The notes: generated by a model not told the origin, from the letters alone. Positions 8,064-17,603 are shown, counted from the first letter of the stretch. The stretch: 64,000 bases of DNA from Alicyclobacillus kakegawensis NBRC 103104 (GCF_001552655.1 NZ_BCRP01000007.1:120486-184485); one strand, 5' to 3'. Numbers and translations: made by a program.

Positions 8064-8345
8064 ATGACATGCAGCTGCGGTCACGACCACTGTTCTTGTC
8101 AGGAGCCGTCTGTCCTGTATCTGCGAGACGAGAACGGGCAGGCTCATCCCTTTTACGTTGGCGAATCGTTCGCTGTCCAGGAGCGCCAATACGTGCTCTT
8201 GCAAAGCGCGGAGGACGCTGATCAACTGGCCCTGCTGAAGGTCGTCTACGACGCTGCGGGCAACCCGTCGCTGTCTAATATTACCGATGAGACGGAATGG
8301 AGCGCAGTCGAGGCAGCCCTCGCTGCCGGTTCCACCTCCGAGTGA
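8064..8345 (+). CDS. DUF1292 (YrzB-like) protein with Cys/His-rich N-terminus
   Basis: A 93-residue acidic protein. The central part (YLRDENGQAHPFYVGESFAV, then ALLKVVYDAAG) matches the DUF1292 fold of YrzB-type proteins, whose function is unknown. The first twelve residues carry C3, C5, H7, H9, C10 and C12, an added possible metal-binding motif that I do not associate with the usual family. A ribosome binding site (GGAAGGTG) precedes the ATG, and a strong terminator follows directly. Confidence 0.82.
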   Translation: MTCSCGHDHCSCQEPSVLYLRDENGQAHPFYVGESFAVQERQYVLLQSAEDADQLALLKVVYDAAGNPSLSNITDETEWSAVEAALAAGSTSE

Positions 8346-8348
8346 AGC

Positions 8349-8376
8349 AAAAAGGCGCCCACGCGGCGCCTTTTTT
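8349..8376. terminator. Bidirectional terminator
   Basis: AAAAAGGCGCC / GGCGCCTTTTTT with a 5-base loop. It ends the DUF1292 gene on the plus strand and can also end pit on the minus strand, because both flanks give a U-tract. Confidence 0.85.
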
Positions 8377-8452
8377 GTTACAGGAACTCCTGTGACGGTC
8401 CTGACAGTCTCCTCGCCCTCGTGTGGCTGGCCAAGTCGCCCATAACCACCCG

Positions 8453-9436
8453 CTACAGAATAAGGATTCGTGCCAACAGCGCGGCCAGCGCTCCGGTCGC
8501 AGGGATGGTGATAAGCCAGGCGATGACAATCCGGATTGCCATTCCCCAATTGACCTGGCGAAATCGTTTGGCCGCCCCTGTCCCCATGATGGCCGAGGAG
8601 ATCACATGGGTTGTGCTCACCGGTTGTTTGCACAAGGTGGCTGTGAGGATGACCGTGGCCGAAGTCAAATCCGAGGCAAAGCCGTTGATAGGCTCCAGCT
8701 TAATGATTTTCGATCCGACCGTCTTGATGATGCGCCAGCCCCCCGAAGCCGTCCCGGCAGCCATGGCGAAAGCGCTCAGCACCTTGACCCATAGCGGAAC
8801 TTCCAGCTCACTTTGAAAGCCCCCGGCAACCAGCGCAAACGTGATGATGCCCATTGTCTTCTGGGCGTCGTTGGTGCCGTGGCTGAACGCCTGAAAGGCC
8901 GCCGAGAAGATTTGCAAGGTACGAAAGACACGGTTGGCCTTGTGTGGAGACGTGCTTCCGAACCCCCATTTCAACAGGGTCATCAGGATGTACCCAACCA
9001 AAATCGCAGCAATCGGAGACAACACCAGTGCCTCGATGATACTGAGAAAACCCATCCAGTGCAGCGCGCGAAACCCGGCCGCGCCGACCACCGCACCGCT
9101 CAAACCGCCAATCAGGGCGTGGGATGAGGAGCTGGGGATACCGAAATACCAAGTCAACAGGTTCCACACAATCGCCGCAATCAAGGCCGCCAGGACAATC
9201 ACCATGCCATGCTGGAGGGTGAACGGATCGGCAATGTTCCCGCCAATCGTCTTGGCGACGCCGGTGAACACCAAGGCGCCGATAAAATTCAGCGCTCCCG
9301 CCAGGACCACGGCGCGGCGCGGAGACAGGGCTCGCGTGGAAACCGTTGTCGCAATCGCATTCGCCGTATCGTGGAACCCGTTGCTGTAATCGAATACGAC
9401 AGCGAGCACGACGATAAGTAATATGATGCCGGACAT
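8453..9436 (-). CDS. pit: Low-affinity inorganic phosphate transporter (PiT family)
   Basis: A 327-residue multi-pass membrane protein. It contains both PiT signature repeats: GFHDTANAIATTV (20-32) and SHGTNDAQKTMG (185-196), the Asp/Asn motifs involved in phosphate/cation symport. The start is the ATG at 9436 after GAAGGTG. The stop of the DUF47 gene lies 11 bases upstream, so the two are co-translated, as in the B. subtilis ykaA-pit pair. Confidence 0.94.
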   Translation of the reverse strand: MSGIILLIVVLAVVFDYSNGFHDTANAIATTVSTRALSPRRAVVLAGALNFIGALVFTGVAKTIGGNIADPFTLQHGMVIVLAALIAAIVWNLLTWYFGIPSSSSHALIGGLSGAVVGAAGFRALHWMGFLSIIEALVLSPIAAILVGYILMTLLKWGFGSTSPHKANRVFRTLQIFSAAFQAFSHGTNDAQKTMGIITFALVAGGFQSELEVPLWVKVLSAFAMAAGTASGGWRIIKTVGSKIIKLEPINGFASDLTSATVILTATLCKQPVSTTHVISSAIMGTGAAKRFRQVNWGMAIRIVIAWLITIPATGALAALLARILIL

Positions 9437-9447
9437 CTCGCACCTTC

Positions 9448-10059
9448 CTACGCGTTTTTCACGATCACGGAATCCAGCACATCGCCGACGTCCTCGCACT
9501 TGTCGGTGATACTCTCTAGAATTTCATAGATTTCCTTCAGTTTGATCAGCTGAATGGCGTCGGTCGATTCGCTGAACAACGACCGCAAAGAGGTGCGCAG
9601 GAGGGCATCGCCCGTCTTCTCCAAGTGGTTGAGCCGCTGTGTATGCTCCCGCAGTTCCAACAACTTGCGGGCCTGCAATTTGGACATCGCCGCGGCGATT
9701 TCATCTGCGCTGTCCGCGATGTTTTGGGCGAACTCAAACATCACAGGGGTCGGTTCCGTGATTTGATATAAATCGAAACGAACCGTGCAAGCCTCCAATC
9801 CGTCCACAATGTCGTCCATGCGCAGCGCCAGCTCAAGATAGTCTTCACGGTCCAAAGGGGTAATGTAGGTTGCATTGATCAGGGACAGCAATTCGCTCGT
9901 CAAGTCATCCCCTTTTTCCTCCAGGCGCTTCACGTTGGCAGCCAGGAACTCAGGGTGGGACAGGTCTTTGAGTCCCTCGCCAAACAGATTCGCTGCATCC
10001 TGCAGGTTCGTTGAGATGTCAACCAGGTATTGGACCAGTTGCTGGCTCCTTTTTGACAC
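9448..10059 (-). CDS. DUF47 (PhoU-like) Pit accessory protein
   Basis: A 203-residue, mostly helical cytoplasmic protein with heptad-like segments and the conserved ALRMDDIVDGLE stretch of the DUF47/YkaA family. The family is related to PhoU and almost always sits next to a PiT transporter, where it probably modulates phosphate uptake. I place the start at the GTG at 10059, which follows GGAGGAG; the frame continues ten codons upstream without a ribosome binding site. Confidence 0.92.
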   Translation of the reverse strand: MSKRSQQLVQYLVDISTNLQDAANLFGEGLKDLSHPEFLAANVKRLEEKGDDLTSELLSLINATYITPLDREDYLELALRMDDIVDGLEACTVRFDLYQITEPTPVMFEFAQNIADSADEIAAAMSKLQARKLLELREHTQRLNHLEKTGDALLRTSLRSLFSESTDAIQLIKLKEIYEILESITDKCEDVGDVLDSVIVKNA

Positions 10060-10205
10060 CGCTGGTTCTCCTCCTCCACAACCATTCACTCTATGTATTC
10101 CAGGAACCTGACGCCGCCATCCGGTCTGTCCAGCTCCATGGCTAGTCTATCACGCCATGCGCTGAGATAACAGTCAAACAACCGCAACCGACGCCAAGCC
10201 CCGCC

Positions 10206-10862
10206 CTAATTCGACAACCACGATCCCAATTGAGCCAGCAGCATTCGCTGTTCCTCCGGGGTCAACTCCTGCTTCATCTCGGAAAAGGCGGCGCGAAGGA
10301 GACGCACATCCTCAGCATCGAATGCCGTCCGCCCGTGGAAATGGCTCCGTATCCACTGCGCATCCTCGGGTGCCAGACGGCTGCCGAGCACCTGCGCAAA
10401 AACCTGTTCCGCTTCGCGCTCATCGGGCGTGGCCAACGCCTCACTCAACAGTTTCCAATCCTTGGGACGCAATGAGTGTACCAATCGCTGCGCAATCCCC
10501 GACAGGCGCCCCATATCCTCTGAATCCGCCATGACTGAGGACGTGCTGGCCGGGGCCGCTGCTGGACTGCCCGCAGCCCGCTCGCTTCCAGCTGTCCCAC
10601 CGCTGGCGGCCCCATAGGGCCTCGCGCTGCCGGCGGCTGGTCCTTGCCCGTATTTGTCCGGTTGCCCGTCCGTAACCGAAAAGTGCTGGCGCAGGCCCTG
10701 GCCAATACGGTGGGACAACAACCACTGCTGGACGGACCGCCCGATTGTGGCCAGATGTCCGAACTCATCTTGGGTCCGCGAAGAGGTGAACACTCCCACC
10801 GTGGCTGTCAGCATCAGCGCCACCAAGGCTACAAGGACCGGAGCTTCGGAAGAACGTTTCAT
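10206..10862 (-). CDS. Membrane-anchored protein of unknown function
   Basis: 218 residues, not recognised. One N-terminal hydrophobic helix (about 9-27) acts as signal anchor. An Ala/Gly/Ser/Pro-rich linker follows (about 70-110), then a charged, largely helical C-terminal domain (about 115-218) ending with an LTPEEQRMLLAQLGSWL helix. The ATG follows GGAGGTG. The sdhB terminator lies upstream, so it is transcribed separately. The composition suggests an exported domain held to the membrane. Confidence 0.75.
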   Translation of the reverse strand: MKRSSEAPVLVALVALMLTATVGVFTSSRTQDEFGHLATIGRSVQQWLLSHRIGQGLRQHFSVTDGQPDKYGQGPAAGSARPYGAASGGTAGSERAAGSPAAAPASTSSVMADSEDMGRLSGIAQRLVHSLRPKDWKLLSEALATPDEREAEQVFAQVLGSRLAPEDAQWIRSHFHGRTAFDAEDVRLLRAAFSEMKQELTPEEQRMLLAQLGSWLSN

Positions 10863-10916
10863 GCCGCCACCTCCACAACTTCAGTATGGCCTAGTGAAGG
10901 TGGCAGCAACCTCATG

Positions 10917-10939
10917 AAAAAACGCCCGCGAGTGGGCGT
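10917..10939 (-). terminator. Terminator of the sdhCAB operon
   Basis: ACGCCC/GGGCGT stem (10922-10927 and 10934-10939) followed on the minus strand by six T. It lies 17 bases after the sdhB stop. Confidence 0.82.
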
Positions 10940-10956
10940 CCAAGCTCCAAAGTGGT

Positions 10957-11742
10957 TTATTTCTTCAACCAAGCCCCAATAGCGTGATAGGTGACCTGGC
11001 GATTCATGGCGGCAATCGAAGTGGTCAAGGGGATGCCCTTCGGGCAAACCTGTACGCAGTTTTGTGCGTTCCCGCATTCGTGAATGCCGCCTTCCTCCAT
11101 CAACGCCTCCAGCCGATCCGCCCGATGCATGGCCCCAGTGGGATGTGCGTTGAACAGGCGCGCCTGCGAAATCGCAAAAGGCCCTATGAACGAGGTGCGC
11201 TCATTCACATTCGGGCAGGCCTCCACACAGCAGCCGCAGGTGAAGCAGCGAGACAACTCATAAGCCCACTGCCGATCCCGCTCGTTCATTCGAGGCCCCG
11301 GCCCAAGGTCGTAGGTCCCGTCAATCGGAATCCAGGCTTTCACCTTTTTCAGCGCCTCAAACATGCGGCTGCGATCCACAACCAAATCCCGCACCACAGG
11401 AAACGTGCGCATCGGCTTCAAGCGAATGGGCTGTTCCAACTTATCGACCAGGGCCGTGCACGCTTGCCGTGGTTTGCCGTTGATCACCATCGAACAGGCG
11501 CCGCAGATCTCCTCGAGGCAATTCATCTCCCAGGTTACCGGCGCCACACGTTTGCCCGCCTTATTCACCGGGTTGCGCTGGATCTCCATCAAACAGGCGA
11601 TGACATTCATCCCCGGCTGGTACGGCACTTCAAACTCCTCGGTGTAGCTGGGAGAGTTGGGCCCATCCTGCCGTTCGATGATCAGGTGCACCGTCTTTGT
11701 CGTCGCAGCCGTCTGCCGTTCTGCCGTCGCGCTCCCGCTCAT
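10957..11742 (-). CDS. sdhB: Succinate dehydrogenase iron-sulfur subunit
   Basis: Carries electrons from the FAD of SdhA to the quinone site in SdhC. The 261-residue protein shows the [2Fe-2S] ligands C75, C80, C83 and C95, and the C-terminal cluster motifs CFTCGCCVEACP (166-177) and C223/C229/C233. The start ATG shares one base with the sdhA stop (TGATG), so translation is coupled. It has an N-terminal extension of about 15 Ala/Thr-rich residues. Confidence 0.96.
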   Translation of the reverse strand: MSGSATAERQTAATTKTVHLIIERQDGPNSPSYTEEFEVPYQPGMNVIACLMEIQRNPVNKAGKRVAPVTWEMNCLEEICGACSMVINGKPRQACTALVDKLEQPIRLKPMRTFPVVRDLVVDRSRMFEALKKVKAWIPIDGTYDLGPGPRMNERDRQWAYELSRCFTCGCCVEACPNVNERTSFIGPFAISQARLFNAHPTGAMHRADRLEALMEEGGIHECGNAQNCVQVCPKGIPLTTSIAAMNRQVTYHAIGAWLKK

Positions 11743-13499
11743 CAGGTAGTCTCCTCCTTCTTCACGGCATAGTTGCGCAGCCTAGGTTTGATGAGGGACA
11801 CATCGACATCCTCATATTCGAACTTCGGGCCATCCGGCGTCCACTTCGCCTTCGTGGTCTTAAGCCAGTTCTCGTCGTCACGCTCCGGGAACTCCGGCTT
11901 GTAATGGGCGCCGCGGCTTTCGTTGCGGTTGAGTGCTCCAAGGGTGATGGCGCGGGCCAACTCAAACATGTTCCACAGTTGGCGGGTGAACGGAGCCATC
12001 TGGTTTTCCCACCGCGACGTATCGGCCATGCCAATCCGCTTATAGCGTTCCATCAGTTCCTGAATCTTTTCATCCGTCTTCTTGAGCCGGTCATTGTAGC
12101 GGACGACGGTCACGTTGTCGGTCATCAACTGGCCCAATTCCCTGTGCAGTTGATAAGGGTTTTCGTCCCCCTCCATCTTCAGCAGGCCTTCGAACTTATC
12201 CTGCTGCTGCTGGCGATACCGCTCAAACAAGGAGGCATCCAGGTCAGCGCTGGATTTGGTGAGATTGCGCGCATAATTGACCGCGTTGGGACCTGCCACC
12301 ATGCCGCCATAGATGCAGGACAGCAGCGAATTGGCGCCCAAACGGTTGGCCCCGTGATACTGGTACTCGCACTCGCCGCAGGCGAACAAGCCGGGAATGT
12401 TGGTCTGTTGATTGATATCAACCCACATGCCGCCCATGCTGTAGTGCATCGCGGGGAAAATGCGCATCGGAACCTTGCGTGGGTCGTCGCCGACGAATTT
12501 CTCGTAGATTTCCAGGATGTTGCCCAGCTTCACGTTCAGTACGTCTGCGGGGATGTGCGAGAGATCCAGATACACTTGGTTTTTCCCGTCGACACCCAGC
12601 CCCATGTCGACACAGACCTTGAAAATGGCGCGAGTGGCCACATCGCGCGGCACCAGATTGCCGTACTCAGGATACCATTCTTCCAAAAAATACCATGGCT
12701 TTCCATCCTTATAGGTCCACACCCGTCCGCCCTCGCCACGGGCTGACTCGGACATCAGGCGCAGCTTGTCGTCGCCGGGGATGGCTGTCGGGTGCACCTG
12801 AATCATCTCCGGGTTGGCGTAGTACACCCCTTGCTGATACAGGGCCGACAGAGCGGTACCGGTGTTGATCATCGAGTTGGTGCTCTTGCCGAACACCATG
12901 CCCAAGCCGCCCGTGGCCATGATGACCGCGTCCGCACGAAAGGCATGGATCTCCATCGACCGCAGGTCCTGCGCAATGATGCCCCGGCACACACCCGCAT
13001 CGTCCAGCACCGCGCACAGGAACTCCCATCCCTCATATTTTTGGACGAGACCAGCGACCTCATGCCGGCGCACCTGTTCGTCCAATGCGTACAACAACTG
13101 TTGCCCGGTGGAAGCTCCGGCAAAGGCGGTGCGGTGATGCTTGGTCCCGCCAAATCGGCGAAAATCCAGCAAACCCTCAGGGGTGCGATTGAACATGACG
13201 CCCATGCGATCCATCAGATGGATGATGCCTGGCGCCGCTTCGCACATCCCCAGTACCTGGGTCTGGTTGGCCAAGAAGTCGCCGCCGTAAATCGTGTCGT
13301 CAAAGTGCTCCCAAGGGCTGTCGCCTTCGCCCTTGGTGTTGACGGCTCCGTTGATACCCCCCTGCGCACACACGGAATGCGACCGTTTGACCGGTACGAG
13401 GGAAAACAAGTCCACCGGCACCCCGGCTTCGGCACATTTTATCGTCGCCATCAGGCCGGCTAAACCGCCTCCGACCACGATGATCCGCTGATCACTCAT
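11742..13499 (-). CDS. sdhA: Succinate dehydrogenase flavoprotein subunit
   Basis: Oxidises succinate to fumarate in the TCA cycle at the inner face of the membrane. The 585-residue protein contains the Rossmann FAD motif GGGLAG (10-15), the likely flavin-linking histidine in SHSVCAQGG (His41), HPTAIPG (236-242) and RGEGGR (254-259), which holds the catalytic arginine. It is of the B. subtilis/menaquinone type, matched by a single-subunit SdhC. The ATG follows GGAGG and lies 18 bases after sdhC. Confidence 0.97.
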   Translation of the reverse strand: MSDQRIIVVGGGLAGLMATIKCAEAGVPVDLFSLVPVKRSHSVCAQGGINGAVNTKGEGDSPWEHFDDTIYGGDFLANQTQVLGMCEAAPGIIHLMDRMGVMFNRTPEGLLDFRRFGGTKHHRTAFAGASTGQQLLYALDEQVRRHEVAGLVQKYEGWEFLCAVLDDAGVCRGIIAQDLRSMEIHAFRADAVIMATGGLGMVFGKSTNSMINTGTALSALYQQGVYYANPEMIQVHPTAIPGDDKLRLMSESARGEGGRVWTYKDGKPWYFLEEWYPEYGNLVPRDVATRAIFKVCVDMGLGVDGKNQVYLDLSHIPADVLNVKLGNILEIYEKFVGDDPRKVPMRIFPAMHYSMGGMWVDINQQTNIPGLFACGECEYQYHGANRLGANSLLSCIYGGMVAGPNAVNYARNLTKSSADLDASLFERYRQQQQDKFEGLLKMEGDENPYQLHRELGQLMTDNVTVVRYNDRLKKTDEKIQELMERYKRIGMADTSRWENQMAPFTRQLWNMFELARAITLGALNRNESRGAHYKPEFPERDDENWLKTTKAKWTPDGPKFEYEDVDVSLIKPRLRNYAVKKEETT

Positions 13500-13517
13500 A
13501 ACGTTACCTCCTCCAGC

Positions 13518-14141
13518 CTACGCGGTTTGTGTCGTGAACGCAATCAAGGCATCAACACCGACCGCAGCCAGCACGATGAAAACTACAAAGAACACGTAGG
13601 CCGACACCCGCTGCGCCCGCTGTCCGACCGTGATCCCCCAGTGGATGCAGAACGACCACAGACCATTGGAGAAGTGGAACGTCGCCGCCACGACCCCGAT
13701 GATCATGAACCAGAAATATGCTGGATTGTTGACCAGCAGGTCGTGTACCATCTGAAAGGTTGGCGCCTTGCCGGAGAACCGGGTTGTCCACAGGTGGAAG
13801 ATAATGAAGACGAACGTGATGACCCCGCTAACTCGCTGCAGGACGAACATCACGTTGCGCCCCCAGGAGTATTGACCGGCGTTGTAACCAGACGTGAACG
13901 CCACGTACAGGCCAAACACACCGTGGTACACCAGCGGCAAGAAGATAAAGATGAACTCAATGAAATGCAGAAATGGAATGTGCTGAATCGTGTACACCGC
14001 ACTGTTGAACGTCTCCGGCCCCGAAGTAGCCATTGCGTTCGTGAACAGGTGTTCCAATAAGAACAGTCCGACTGGAATCACACCTGCCAGCGTATGTAAG
14101 CGACGCAGGATGAACTCTGTGTGGGCGTTGGTAGTAGCCAC
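13518..14141 (-). CDS. sdhC: Succinate dehydrogenase cytochrome b558 subunit
   Basis: Membrane anchor with five hydrophobic helices and several intramembrane histidines suited to bind two b hemes and menaquinone, as in B. subtilis SdhC. I start at the GTG at 14141, seven bases after GGGAGG, giving 207 residues; a TTG six codons upstream overlaps the Shine-Dalgarno region. It is the first gene of sdhCAB. Confidence 0.95.
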   Translation of the reverse strand: MATTNAHTEFILRRLHTLAGVIPVGLFLLEHLFTNAMATSGPETFNSAVYTIQHIPFLHFIEFIFIFLPLVYHGVFGLYVAFTSGYNAGQYSWGRNVMFVLQRVSGVITFVFIIFHLWTTRFSGKAPTFQMVHDLLVNNPAYFWFMIIGVVAATFHFSNGLWSFCIHWGITVGQRAQRVSAYVFFVVFIVLAAVGVDALIAFTTQTA

Positions 14142-14205
14142 GCCTGTGCCTCCCTTCAATGCCTATCCCCGACGGCGCCATCCGCGGGCCCACGTGTCCC
14201 CCCGG

Positions 14206-14230
14206 AAAAAAGCCATACATATGTAAGGGC
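14206..14230 (-). terminator. Possible terminator between uvrC and sdhC
   Basis: On the minus strand GCC...GGC flanks a near-palindromic ACATATGT core and is followed by six T (14211-14206). A second perfect hairpin, 9 base pairs with a 3-base loop, lies just before it at 14228-14248. Together they could end uvrC or form part of an sdh leader. Confidence 0.45.
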
Positions 14231-14301
14231 AGTCGTAGCACGACTGCCTGGCCGGTTGGCGACGGGTCCAAAGCAAATTGTACTGGTTGCGACAGACAGC
14301 G

Positions 14302-16098
14302 TCAAGAAACGCCATCCTTGGCGCTGTCGGAATCGGCGAGATGCTCCTGAATCTTCTTCGCCAATTTTTCCCCGATGCCGACCTTTCGCAGCGCGGCCAG
14401 GTCTGCTTCCTGGATGGCCTTCAGCGAACCAAAATGCTGCAACAGGCGACGGCGTCGCTCCGGTCCAATACCGGGGATCTCGTCCAAGCGCGAAGCGAGC
14501 CCGGTCTTTTGGCGCCGTTGGCGGTGAAACGTGATGGCAAACCGATGCACTTCGTCCTGAATCCGTTCTAACAGGTAGAAGGCGCTGGAATGCCGATCCA
14601 TTGGGATGGGTTCATCTTCGTCGCGGAAGAACAGCTGGTGTGTACGGTGTCGGTCGTCCTTCGCCAGGCCGACCACCGGCAATTCCAGATCCAGTTCGTT
14701 CTCCAAGACGTCGAGTGCCGCATGCAGCTGCCCTTTTCCGCCGTCAATCACAATCAGGTCGGGCAGCGGCAGCTTCTCCTTGAGCACGCGGGAATAGCGC
14801 CGGCGGATGACCTCCCGCATGGATTCGTAATCGTCCGGACCTCGTACGGATCGGATTTTGTATTTACGGTACTCGCTGCGCGCCGGCTTGCCATCGAGAA
14901 ACACCACCATCGCCGCCACCGCGTCCGCACCCTGCAAGTTGGAGTTGTCAAAGGCCTCGATGCGCCGCGGTTCCGGAATTCCCAGCTGCTCGCCCAACGA
15001 GATGACCGCCCCCAGGGTCCTATCCATGTCTTTCTCAAGCAGCTTCAACCGTTCCAACAAGGCCAAGCGGGCATTCTCGCTGGCCAGGTCCACAAGCTGG
15101 CGCTTTTGCCCGCGTTTCGGGTGCAAGCAGCGGGCGCCCAACCACTCGCTCAAGACGTCGCTGTTCGTTCCCTGGGGCAGCAGGACTTCCTTAGGAACAT
15201 CCGCCTGTTCGTAATAAAACTGTTCCACAAAGGACATGAAATCGTCGGCCGGATCGCCGTAGTGCTTGAGGATGTTGACCGAGCGTTCAATCAGTTTCCC
15301 GGAGCGCACATAGAACACTTGCACGCAGAGCAGCCCTTTGTCCGCGTAATACCCAAACACATCCCTGTCCGCGTCGTCCAAAACGGACACCTTTTGCGGT
15401 TCCATCACCCGCTCGATGTGGGCAATCAGGTCCCGCAACTCGGCCGCCCGCTCGAAATTCAACTGTTCAGCCTCACGCTCCATTCGCTCCCGCAGTTCGT
15501 CCTGAACCGCTTTGTGACCTCCGTTCAAAAAACGCGTGATCTCGCGGATCAACTGGTCGTATGCGGCCTTGTCGACGGGGAACTCGCACGGCCCCAGGCA
15601 CTGGCCAATGTGATAATACAGACACACCTTGGGTTTCAGTCGCCTGCATTTGCGTAGCGGGTACAGCCTATCCAGCAAGCGGCGCGTCTCAGACGCCGAC
15701 GTCGCATTCGGGTAGGGGCCAAAATATTTCGCCTTGTCCTTTTTCACCCGTCGGACGATCTCCAGCCGAGGGTGCTCCTCGTTTGTAATCTTGATGTACG
15801 GGTAGGCCTTGTCATCCCGCAGCATGATGTTATACTGCGGCGAATGCTGTTTAATTAAGTTGCACTCGAGCACCAGCGCCTCGACCACACTGTCGGTGAC
15901 GATGTATTCGAAATCGGCGATGTTGGACACCATGTGCTGCGTCTTGCGGTCATGAGATCCGGTGAAGTACGAACGCACCCGGTTTTTCAACACCTTCGCC
16001 TTGCCGACGTAAATCACCCGGCCGGTGGCGTCCTTCATCAGATAGACGCCGGGCTTATCCGGCAACAACTGCAATTTATCGCGAATTTGATTGTTCAT
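14302..16098 (-). CDS. uvrC: Excinuclease ABC subunit C
   Basis: Makes the 3' and 5' incisions in nucleotide excision repair together with UvrAB. The 598-residue protein has the N-terminal GIY-YIG nuclease domain (PGVYLM... VIYVGKA at about 16-34), a UVR motif that contacts UvrB (about 200-235), the RNase H-like C-terminal nuclease (IEAFDNSNLQG, LIVIDGGKGQL) and terminal helix-hairpin-helix motifs (EIPGIGPERRRRLL). Its ATG overlaps the stop of the upstream gene by 4 bases. Confidence 0.97.
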   Translation of the reverse strand: MNNQIRDKLQLLPDKPGVYLMKDATGRVIYVGKAKVLKNRVRSYFTGSHDRKTQHMVSNIADFEYIVTDSVVEALVLECNLIKQHSPQYNIMLRDDKAYPYIKITNEEHPRLEIVRRVKKDKAKYFGPYPNATSASETRRLLDRLYPLRKCRRLKPKVCLYYHIGQCLGPCEFPVDKAAYDQLIREITRFLNGGHKAVQDELRERMEREAEQLNFERAAELRDLIAHIERVMEPQKVSVLDDADRDVFGYYADKGLLCVQVFYVRSGKLIERSVNILKHYGDPADDFMSFVEQFYYEQADVPKEVLLPQGTNSDVLSEWLGARCLHPKRGQKRQLVDLASENARLALLERLKLLEKDMDRTLGAVISLGEQLGIPEPRRIEAFDNSNLQGADAVAAMVVFLDGKPARSEYRKYKIRSVRGPDDYESMREVIRRRYSRVLKEKLPLPDLIVIDGGKGQLHAALDVLENELDLELPVVGLAKDDRHRTHQLFFRDEDEPIPMDRHSSAFYLLERIQDEVHRFAITFHRQRRQKTGLASRLDEIPGIGPERRRRLLQHFGSLKAIQEADLAALRKVGIGEKLAKKIQEHLADSDSAKDGVS

Positions 16099-17603
16099 TT
16101 GACTTCAGCCACCACCAACTGCCGGACGTTCCCGACATCCTGCAGCCAAATTAAGTTTCCATTGCTGACGGCCAGTCCGGAGACCGAGCCGTCGAGGGTG
16201 AGCGCAGGCGATTGATCCACGCTCGATTTCTGGTTCATGGACCCCATCAAGACCTGCTGCCGTGCATGGCCCTGGCGCGCGTCCGGAGTCGTCTCGACCC
16301 ACCACATGCGTCCATCCTCCCCCTGCAGCGCCCAGTGCGGTTGACCGTCGGACGGCGGACCCAAGAGGTCCGATACTTGGCCATTCCAATTTAGAAAATA
16401 CCACGCCGAGTTGCCGGAAGAAGTCGCATCCGCTGCCTCGCTGATGATTCCTGTCTGCGTGACAACCGGATGGGCCAGCGGCATCCCAGGCGCCCGCAAC
16501 TCTTTCCATAAGACCAGCGCGTGCTGCGGGTACGTCCCCTCCAAGTTGTACACCTGGATGGGCAGAGCGACCGGCGCCCCTGCCCCGCTGGTGCTGCCCG
16601 CGCTCCCAACCTCGCCTTCCATGACCACACGCCCATGACCGGCAGCGACAGTGTAGCTGTCGGCCCCGTTGCCGCCCAAGGCCAATGTCTTGACCAGCGC
16701 CGACTGACCTGTGCTGAGATTCAGCGCGTACACCTGCAGCACGCCCCGGTCCGTGGTCTTCGCATCCCGGGGCTGCCACTCGACTGTGGCGATGGCCCAT
16801 CGTTCATCGGCAGGCTGAAACGACCACGAAGCCACCAACCAAGCCGACTCGGTGAAACTTTTCGCCCCCGGCGAGTGGAGTCGAATGCGACCGAACATGT
16901 TTTGGGCGCTGTCGAGGGCACGTCCGCTGTCACGGTAGCGATACCCGTACACGTCAATCTCGCGTGTGCCTTTCGTGTCCGTGGTCTGCAGGCGAGGCAA
17001 AAACAACGCATGGTCGTTGGAAGCCGAATGGTCGAGGGACACGCTGGTGTTCCCCAAGGCGAACTGGGCCCTTGTCGCGGTGGGGAGGTTGGAGAGCACC
17101 GGCGGCAATGCCGGAGACTTGCTGTTATGGTCCAGAGCGGCATGGGCTGGATGCATCCAGGCGTTGCCAAACTCAGCGGCCGCTACCGCCAACACCCCAA
17201 ACACCCCGGTGAGAGCCAGAGCGTAGCGTGTCCAGCGCGGTCCCTGCTGTCGTTGTCGTGCCCACTCGGCCACCGTTTGCGCCTTGAGCAGCTTCTGGGT
17301 TTGACACCGCAAGTGCTCATAAGAAGAATGGGCTTCCCAATAAGCCGGCACTGACGCCAATCTCCGCGCTCCAGGCGTCCACGAGGACACCTCGGACAAC
17401 AACCATGCCTGAGGCGCATCCTGCAGCTTGCGGTCGCGTTGATGGTAAAGCGCGCGGAAGGCTGCCAGGAACACATGAACAAAACAATCGCGGGCTGCCG
17501 CCGCATCCTCGCACTGTTCTGTGCACAAGGTGAACACCGATTCGCCGTAATCCTCCAGCCACTGTTCAATCTGCCGGCGGCACGCGTTCAGTTTGGCGTC
17601 CAT
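16095..17603 (-). CDS. Sigma-like N-terminal domain + membrane helix + extracellular repeat domain, unknown
   Basis: A 502-residue protein when started at the ATG at 17603; the frame extends upstream without a ribosome binding site. Residues about 12-70 resemble region 2 of ECF sigma factors (YGESVFTLC, then ARDCFVHVFLAAFRALYHQ and QAWLL), but no region 4 is present. One hydrophobic helix follows (about 125-144). The remaining 350 residues look like an extracytoplasmic all-beta domain with recurring W/YxLN- and V-aromatic strands, possibly a propeller. The stop overlaps the uvrC start (ATGA), so the two are coupled. No known function fits; a membrane-bound regulator derived from a sigma factor is inference. 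Confidence 0.85.
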   Translation of the reverse strand: MDAKLNACRRQIEQWLEDYGESVFTLCTEQCEDAAAARDCFVHVFLAAFRALYHQRDRKLQDAPQAWLLSEVSSWTPGARRLASVPAYWEAHSSYEHLRCQTQKLLKAQTVAEWARQRQQGPRWTRYALALTGVFGVLAVAAAEFGNAWMHPAHAALDHNSKSPALPPVLSNLPTATRAQFALGNTSVSLDHSASNDHALFLPRLQTTDTKGTREIDVYGYRYRDSGRALDSAQNMFGRIRLHSPGAKSFTESAWLVASWSFQPADERWAIATVEWQPRDAKTTDRGVLQVYALNLSTGQSALVKTLALGGNGADSYTVAAGHGRVVMEGEVGSAGSTSGAGAPVALPIQVYNLEGTYPQHALVLWKELRAPGMPLAHPVVTQTGIISEAADATSSGNSAWYFLNWNGQVSDLLGPPSDGQPHWALQGEDGRMWWVETTPDARQGHARQQVLMGSMNQKSSVDQSPALTLDGSVSGLAVSNGNLIWLQDVGNVRQLVVAEVK

